Below are positions 26,223 through 31,228 of a stretch of DNA of 31,228 nt, piece after piece (the first letter of the stretch is position 1; each line of letters begins with the position of its first letter). This DNA comes from Vairimorpha ceranae (lineage: Eukaryota; Microsporidia; Nosematidae), in NCBI RefSeq assembly GCF_000988165.1, contig NW_020169346.1, forward strand, positions 1 through 31,228. The letters are read 5' to 3'. The translations under genes and the position numbers were made by a program. Below the pieces are notes generated by a model. That model ran no database searches. It had not been told where the DNA came from and was given only the letters and a program-made list of their open reading frames with translations.

Positions 26223-26602
26223 ATATTTTAATTTTTTACCTTGCACAGGTTTTTGTTCTTTTTATGTCTTTAGTAGAGTTTGACATTTATTTTTTTATAT
26301 TAAATAGAAATTTCCTATAAGCAAGGCCGTTCTGGTATGCTGGCGTGTAAGCGCAATATTGATGTTTTGATTTTACAGTGGAGTTTTTGGTGGCCTGGTG
26401 GTTTTTTTTCTGTTGCTGATTTTTATTTTTTAACAATAAACTTTTTATTTATTCTATTAAATAGAAATTTTTATATTGTTTATTAAAAATTATTATTGTT
26501 ACCTATTTTAGTAGCACTAGTTACATTTCAATTTGTCCACATTTACTATATTTTTATATACTGAAATATAAAATATATTTTTTTAATATGTTGTATTAAA
26601 TA
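26223..26602. other. Intergenic region with a flanked GC-rich insertion
   Basis: Between uL13 and the acyltransferase gene. It contains the direct-repeat-flanked island at 26298-26470, described separately. Outside it only AT-rich DNA is seen. Confidence 0.5.
26298..26470. mobile_element. Second GC-richer insertion flanked by an exact 16-bp direct repeat
   Basis: TATTAAATAGAAATTT occurs at 26298-26313 and at 26455-26470. The 141 bp between them begin with a GC-rich portion (AAGGCCGTTCTGGTATGCTG and onwards) and end T-rich with AATAAA. AGGCC at 26322-26326 can pair with GGCCT at 26393-26397, so a structured RNA is possible. No protein is encoded. The layout is that of a small insertion with a target-site duplication. 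I see no sequence similarity to the island at 17654-17890. Confidence 0.5.
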
Positions 26603-26609
26603 CCCCCTT

Positions 26610-27425
26610 ATGATATTTATTATTCTTCTAAAACTATCTTGTTGTATTTTTATGGCTCTTTTATTTGCTATCAGTCTTCTATACATTCCTATAGGATATT
26701 TAATAAGTATTTTTAGTGCAAAATGGTCTATAAAAATAACTACTGTATTTTCATATTTCTTATGGGAAATATGCGGCTGGATATTTAAACTATCTTTTGA
26801 TATTAAAAAGATTAATAAACTCGATAAAAAGAAATTAATTATTGTATCTAACCATGTCGGTGCAATAGATTTTATGATCCTAAATTTTATATTTAAAACT
26901 AACGGTAATATGAAATATCTTATAAAATCGGAAATGAAGTGGGTTCCTATATTTTATCAAGTAGTAGATCTTTTAAAATTTATTGCTGTTAGTAGAAATT
27001 ATAAAAAAGACAAAGATAGAATAAAAAAACGAATTGATTTATTATTGAAAAGTGATATACCAGTAATAGTAGTTATATTTCCAGAAGGAACTAGGATTAA
27101 TAAAGAAAATTTAACAAGATCTATTATATTCTGTAAAAATAGAGGTCTTCCTGTTTTAAGTAATGTGCTTTACCCAAGGTTAAATGGATTTAATTTAATT
27201 TATGAAATATTGAAAAAAGAGAATTTTTATATTGCGGATTTTACATTTACACATATAAAAAAACCATTGTCTTTATGGGAAGTTTTATTTACTTCTAAAC
27301 GGGGCGAGATTAAATATGATTTACGATTTATAAATATTTTAGATATAAAAAATCCTAGAAAGTGGATGGAAGACTGTTTTGTAAGAAAGGATAGGATAAT
27401 AGAAAATTTGAAAAATGGTGAATGA
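26610..27425 (+). CDS. 1-acyl-sn-glycerol-3-phosphate acyltransferase (PlsC family)
   Basis: Membrane-bound acyltransferase of 271 residues that would add a fatty acid to lysophosphatidate or a related lysolipid in phospholipid synthesis. A hydrophobic N-terminal segment (about 3-35) and a second (45-60) precede the catalytic motif I N81-H82-VGAI-D87 (HxxxxD) and motif III FPEGTR at 157-162. After it come KNRGLPVLSNVLYPR and a domain typical of the AGPAT3/5 and LCLAT1 branch (FNLIYEIL, DFTFTHIKKPLS). CCCCC two bases before the ATG supports the start. The exact lysolipid substrate cannot be read from the sequence. No key residue is missing. Confidence 0.88.
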   Translation: MIFIILLKLSCCIFMALLFAISLLYIPIGYLISIFSAKWSIKITTVFSYFLWEICGWIFKLSFDIKKINKLDKKKLIIVSNHVGAIDFMILNFIFKTNGNMKYLIKSEMKWVPIFYQVVDLLKFIAVSRNYKKDKDRIKKRIDLLLKSDIPVIVVIFPEGTRINKENLTRSIIFCKNRGLPVLSNVLYPRLNGFNLIYEILKKENFYIADFTFTHIKKPLSLWEVLFTSKRGEIKYDLRFINILDIKNPRKWMEDCFVRKDRIIENLKNGE

Positions 27426-27566
27426 TTTATATATTTGGTATAGATAAATAAAATTTTTTAAAAACATACAGTATAAGAAACGTGTACAGTGTAAATGATT
27501 CATACATCTTATTGTTTATTTTTTTTGATAACATACAGTAATTTTTTAAAGCTTAAAATATTTTAT

Positions 27567-27569
27567 CCC
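27567..27569 (+). promoter_or_regulatory. C-run that sets the start of the RRM protein
   Basis: TATCCCAAAATT lies directly before the ATG at 27576 and has the spacing seen at the other genes here. The longer frame beginning at 27495 has no such signal. Confidence 0.65.
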
Positions 27570-27575
27570 AAAATT

Positions 27576-28328
27576 ATGAAAAAAAATAAGAAAGAAATAA
27601 CGACTAACGTAAATATAAATAAAGACACAATATTACATTTTAATAGTAAAATAGAAGGTAAAAAGATTAAAAAAAGAAAATTTGATGACGAAAAAACAGA
27701 AAAAAAGATATCTAAATCAGATAGTTTAGCAGATGAAGCTTCTTGTAATATTAAGAAAAATAAACATACAAAAAAGGTTGTAAATAATAATTTAACAGAA
27801 TATACACCATATGATAAAAATATTATTATTGTTAGTAACCTGTCCTTTAAGGAAACAGAAAATTCTATTAAAGAATGTTTTAAAAAATATGGTGCAATAG
27901 AAAGAGTTCAATTAACATATTCAAAAGATAAAAAATTTATTGGTAAAGCAATAATTATCTTTAAACATCCTGTTTTTATTAATGAAGATATAAAATTAAA
28001 TTATAAAATTTTACGAATTGAAAGAATGAAAAATAAGACTGTAAATGATAAACGCATATTCATTTCAAGATTAAATAAGAATTTAACTATATTACAACTT
28101 AGAAATATACTTAAAAAATTTAATATTAAACCTAAAGATATAAGAATGAGATTTGAAATAGAAACAAAAAGGAATATTGGATATTGTCATGTTACATATT
28201 CAAGTGCTCTTGAGGCAAAGGCCTTTGAGAAAAAGTGGAATTTATTTAAACACGATTTAGGGGTTGAAACCTTTTATGAATATGCACAAGAAAAAGTTAG
28301 TAAACATAAAAAAAATAAAGCATTATAG
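27576..28328 (+). CDS. RNA-binding protein with two RRM domains, probably nucleolar
   Basis: Very basic protein of 250 residues from the chosen start. RRM1 has RNP2-like IIIVSNL at 83-89 and RNP1-like KKFIGKAIIIF at 119-129. RRM2 has RIFISRL at 160-166 and an RNP1-like KRNIGYCHVTY at 199-209. The N-terminus and the end carry Lys clusters resembling nuclear or nucleolar localisation signals. This layout recalls Nop12/RBM34-type proteins of 60S subunit assembly, but the similarity is not specific enough to name it. I prefer the ATG at 27576 over the in-frame ATG at 27495: the extension is hydrophobic and unlike an RRM protein, and the C-run sits before 27576. Confidence 0.72.
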   Translation: MKKNKKEITTNVNINKDTILHFNSKIEGKKIKKRKFDDEKTEKKISKSDSLADEASCNIKKNKHTKKVVNNNLTEYTPYDKNIIIVSNLSFKETENSIKECFKKYGAIERVQLTYSKDKKFIGKAIIIFKHPVFINEDIKLNYKILRIERMKNKTVNDKRIFISRLNKNLTILQLRNILKKFNIKPKDIRMRFEIETKRNIGYCHVTYSSALEAKAFEKKWNLFKHDLGVETFYEYAQEKVSKHKKNKAL

Positions 28329-28393
28329 TGTTGTTTACATTGCGCATTTGACACTGTTTTAACTTATTTATTAAATTTAAGTTAATTGTTTAA

Positions 28394-30271
28394 TTATATA
28401 TTTTCTTCTTGATTAACATTCCAGTTTTCTCTAATTTCACCGCCAAATAATAATGGTCGAAATTCGCAGTTTCTTCCCTTAAGAATTATGATAATTCCTT
28501 CACCTATTTGTTGTAGAATGTGCTCCAAGTCTACTAATAATTTTCTTGCGTTTTGATCAAGTATATTTCTTATAAATATTATTTCTTCTTCTGCCAAATC
28601 TGCAAAGAGACGAGCAAGTCTCTTTTCAAATTCTTCGATGAGTTTTGTCACTTCTTTAATAATTTCCGATTTCTTGTCATTTACAATTTTTTCTATAGAA
28701 GCTTTTTCTGTTTGTGTAAATTTTTTAAAGATATTTGGAACTTCTATTGTAATCTCATTAAATCTGTTTGTAAGGATGTCGAGTATTTTGTCTAGCGGCT
28801 GCTTATTAGGCGACTGTGGTGGTTTGGTTGCAGCAACTAATGCTGCAATGTCAGATAAGATTAATTTATTAGCATTTCTAATATTCATTGTTAAAATATT
28901 TAGAATTTCTTCATTTGTATTAGTTATCAACGCATCTGTATCTCTTAAAATACATTTATTAATATCTATTACAACATCTGCGATTCTTTGTTCTAGTTTT
29001 TTAAAATCTCCTGTTGCTTTATTTCCAGCACCTGTTATTATTAACTGAAGGCCTTCAAGTAATTTGGCTTTGATTTCTTCTGCAAAGAATCTTGCAAGTT
29101 TATTTACTTCAAATGAAGCTTGTAATATTATCTGACGTATAGCAGTAACAGATCCTCCTGTGTTTCTGTTTCTTACTTCACGAACATGTCTGTGTCTTCT
29201 TCGTCTTCTTAGAATTGGATCACACTGTGGTCTGCAGTCGGGTTCACAAACTGGTCTGCAATCATCATTAAATCTTCTATTAAATTTAGACCTTTGAAAG
29301 GGTTCACAGATTGGTCGACATAGTCGCCTAGACCTTGTAAAGATGTTATCTTCACTCATTATCCTATATTGTCCATCTAAAGGTTCACATGTAGGTTCAT
29401 AATGTTCGTAAGAATATTCACTACTCGAATATTTGCTTTCGCTATCTCTGCTAGTAGAATATGACTCATGGTGTTTATTAGATTTATTAACGCAGACTGG
29501 CTTGCATTCAGGAACATATAACTTTTTCTTAGGTTTATAATTATGTTTTTTGGGTTTATGTAAAATGCTCCTTTTTGGTGCACAAACTGGTTTGCAGATC
29601 TGCTCCCATTTTGGTCTGTATTTAGTTTTCCATCTACGTTTTATATGTTTGTGAAAACGGTGTGTCGATTTGGGTCTACAAACTGGTTTACACACAGGGG
29701 CTAGCTTTCTTTGATGTTTTTGATCATTACTCATTATGCGAAACTGTTCTCCACATACAGGTCGACATACAGGTTCCCTTTCCCTACAGTCAATAAAGCT
29801 ACTAATTTCGCTAGAGCTAGAATCTCTACTATATGATATAGAACTGCTATGAGATTCTGAACTTTGTCCACAAATCGGTCTACATCGTGGTCTCCAATAA
29901 TTTTTTCTGCGCCTATGATGAATAAATTTAAATCTGGGTCTACATTCAGGTCTACATCCTGGTCTACATTCAGGTCTGCACTTTGGTCTACTACCAGAAT
30001 CACTTTCAGATTTAATATCAAATTCATGTCGATTTCGAAATCTAAATCTTGGCTCACACACAGGTCTGCAAACAGGTTCTCTGTTTCTATATAATCCTCT
30101 TTTTTTACACAGATTAAATATATTTGGAAATCTAAATGTCTGATAAATCTGATTTTCAGAAGAATCTTGTTTGGTTTCTATATTAACTGTATTCTCATTA
30201 TTTCGCTCTTTTAAAGTATTTTCTACAGAGTTCATTTTTACAAACTTTGTAAAAAAGATAGCTATTAACAT
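28394..30271 (-). CDS. Cys-Arg-Pro repeat protein with helical C-terminal domain; spore-wall or polar-tube candidate
   Basis: Protein of 625 residues. Short hydrophobic start (MLIAIFFTKF), then from about 65 to 352 many copies of C-x-P-x-C (CRPVCEP, CKPVCRP) among Arg, Lys and His. There are two Ser-rich patches (137-158, 269-288), each followed by a repeated module: EPVCRPVCGEQFRIMSND (166-183) and EPTCEPLDGQYRIMSEDN (292-309). Residues 375-610 are helical and homologous to the protein at 11156-12112. Regularly spaced Cys pairs suggest a disulfide-linked extracellular structure, as in microsporidian spore wall and polar tube; no named family fits, so that is inference. The leader is short for a signal peptide. 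The first Met (30271) is preferred over Met13 (30235) because the upstream motif shared with the paralogue is then at the same 42-nt distance. No C-run. Confidence 0.8.
   Translation of the reverse strand: MLIAIFFTKFVKMNSVENTLKERNNENTVNIETKQDSSENQIYQTFRFPNIFNLCKKRGLYRNREPVCRPVCEPRFRFRNRHEFDIKSESDSGSRPKCRPECRPGCRPECRPRFKFIHHRRRKNYWRPRCRPICGQSSESHSSSISYSRDSSSSEISSFIDCREREPVCRPVCGEQFRIMSNDQKHQRKLAPVCKPVCRPKSTHRFHKHIKRRWKTKYRPKWEQICKPVCAPKRSILHKPKKHNYKPKKKLYVPECKPVCVNKSNKHHESYSTSRDSESKYSSSEYSYEHYEPTCEPLDGQYRIMSEDNIFTRSRRLCRPICEPFQRSKFNRRFNDDCRPVCEPDCRPQCDPILRRRRRHRHVREVRNRNTGGSVTAIRQIILQASFEVNKLARFFAEEIKAKLLEGLQLIITGAGNKATGDFKKLEQRIADVVIDINKCILRDTDALITNTNEEILNILTMNIRNANKLILSDIAALVAATKPPQSPNKQPLDKILDILTNRFNEITIEVPNIFKKFTQTEKASIEKIVNDKKSEIIKEVTKLIEEFEKRLARLFADLAEEEIIFIRNILDQNARKLLVDLEHILQQIGEGIIIILKGRNCEFRPLLFGGEIRENWNVNQEENI
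29935..29983 (-). repeat. Tandem codon repeat encoding CRPECRPGCRPECRP
   Basis: Residues 98-112 of the repeat protein are encoded by nearly identical 12-bp units (minus-strand TGTAGACCWGRA type), the most regular part of the Cys-Arg-Pro region and a likely site of length variation. Confidence 0.75.
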
Positions 30272-31228
30272 TTGATATTTTATGCTTAAAAAAAATTATT
30301 TATACTTTTCATTTGCATAGAACGTTCTTGTAGTTTGTTAGTTTTTTAATAAATTACAATTACAAAAAAGCTATAATTTAAAAAATTTCTTAAAGATTTA
30401 TAAAAAGAAAATGCAGCATTAATTATAATCAAAAATTTAGATTGTATCAATCATCAATATATATAAAAAAATTTGAATCTTAACATTTATTTATATATTT
30501 TAATCCTTCTTTTTTCAAATTTTGGAAAACGTTTTCTTAAATAAATAACAATCTTTCATGGTTGGCTATATTATATACAGCTTAATTTTTAAATAAACTT
30601 TTCTTTAGTTGTTTTCAATTATTCAAATTGTAAAATGTGCATCATTGTCATTTTATAATTAAAAGTGTGCAATTTTTAATTTTAAAACAGTACATACATG
30701 CATAAAGACATATACAAATAATTTAAACAAAGAAAGCACGTATTGCATTCAAGTCCCATTTTAAATAGGATAGCGTTAGCTAGTTTATCTATAAAAAGAA
30801 TTTATAGTAGAAGAAAAAATAGATATAAGTCTAATTTCATTTAATTAAAAATATTTAGCTCGCATGGACAAAAAATGCGTGCATTATGCTATAAATGACA
30901 TAAATATAGATGATAGTGTTTTAATAAAAAAGATTTTAACATTAAGAGTAAGACAAAAAAGCTAAAATAAGATTCATTTTATTCTACGATTAAAAAAAAA
31001 ATAAAATTTTTAGCAATAATAGCATTAAAATTGAAAGTAATGATACTGTAAAAATTGTTTTAATGACACTAGTAAAAAAAATGTTCTTTTTTATGTAATT
31101 TTCTTTTTCTTGCATGTTTACGCACCTACTCCTTATAGTGTTATAAAAGTAAACTTATCTAGATTTGATATGCACATCACTCCTTGTATTTTGAATAGTA
31201 AAAGCACGTGTATAATTTTATTTTTTAA
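30272..31228. other. Intergenic region to the window edge
   Basis: No gene accepted. It holds the promoter of the repeat protein, including the shared upstream element, and a slightly less AT-rich patch at about 30730-30790. A 33-codon frame from the ATG at 30864 and an open stretch at about 30998-31100 encode two faintly similar peptides, a possible gene relic. A minus-strand frame is open from the right edge for about 31 codons but shows no motif. Confidence 0.5.
30302..30326 (-). promoter_or_regulatory. Upstream element shared with the paralogue at 11156-12112
   Basis: On the minus strand AACGTTCTATGCAA (30313-30326) is followed by ATG and AAAAGTAT. It matches 13 of 14 bases of the element before the start at 12112 and lies at the same distance (42 nt) from the ATG at 30271. 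Confidence 0.6.

Noticed and set aside
29734..30057. Alternative frames inside the Cys-Arg-Pro repeat gene (28553-29048 plus; 29377-29583 and 29734-30057 minus; 29864-30094 plus)
   Set aside because: Repetitive codons leave other frames open; the peptides are simple Val/Asp/Leu or Ser/Thr repeats with no start signal.

Overview
The window reads as a stretch of a microsporidian (or very closely related reduced fungal parasite) nuclear genome. It is strongly AT-rich and carries eukaryotic-type genes without introns. Most open reading frames begin a few bases after a run of C (CCC to CCCCC), the start-proximal signal described for Microsporidia, and most proteins are shorter than their yeast or animal counterparts. 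Intergenic gaps are long (often 0.3 to 1.3 kb), so this is not one of the most compacted species. I cannot name the species.

Left part (1-9.4 kb): a possible tail of a membrane protein at the edge, then the largest subunit of RNA polymerase I, a small YL1-domain protein resembling the INO80 subunit Ies6/INO80C, and a divergently oriented pair that looks like the core of Polycomb Repressive Complex 2: an EED/ESC-like WD40 protein (minus) and an E(z)-like SET methyltransferase (plus).

Middle (9.7-16.8 kb): a diverged, stand-alone eIF2-alpha-kinase-like gene; a secreted helical protein (paralogue of the gene at the right end); ribosomal proteins eL32 and eS10, convergent; gamma-glutamyltranspeptidase; a tiny two-helix membrane protein; and a propeller protein that may be the Trm82/WDR4 subunit. 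A tRNA-Val(UAC) lies at 17.2 kb.

Right part (17.6-31.2 kb): two tandem paralogues of an unrecognised family, a BCCIP/Bcp1-like protein, a very short cohesin kleisin (Rad21/Rec8 type), SAC3 (mRNA export), uL13, a PlsC-type acyltransferase, a two-RRM protein, and a Cys-Arg-Pro repeat protein sharing a helical domain with the gene at 11.2 kb.

Most striking observations: (1) the putative PRC2 pair in a head-to-head arrangement; (2) the two-member repeat/helical family, whose copies 18 kb apart share an upstream motif at exactly the same distance (42 nt) from their start codons while lacking the CCC signal used by most neighbours; (3) two unrelated GC-richer intergenic islands, each flanked by an exact 16-bp direct repeat like a target-site duplication, suggesting short insertions of mobile or retrocopied DNA; (4) tandem duplications that copy the start region of two neighbouring genes. 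All functional statements rest on reading the translated sequence by eye; no search was run.
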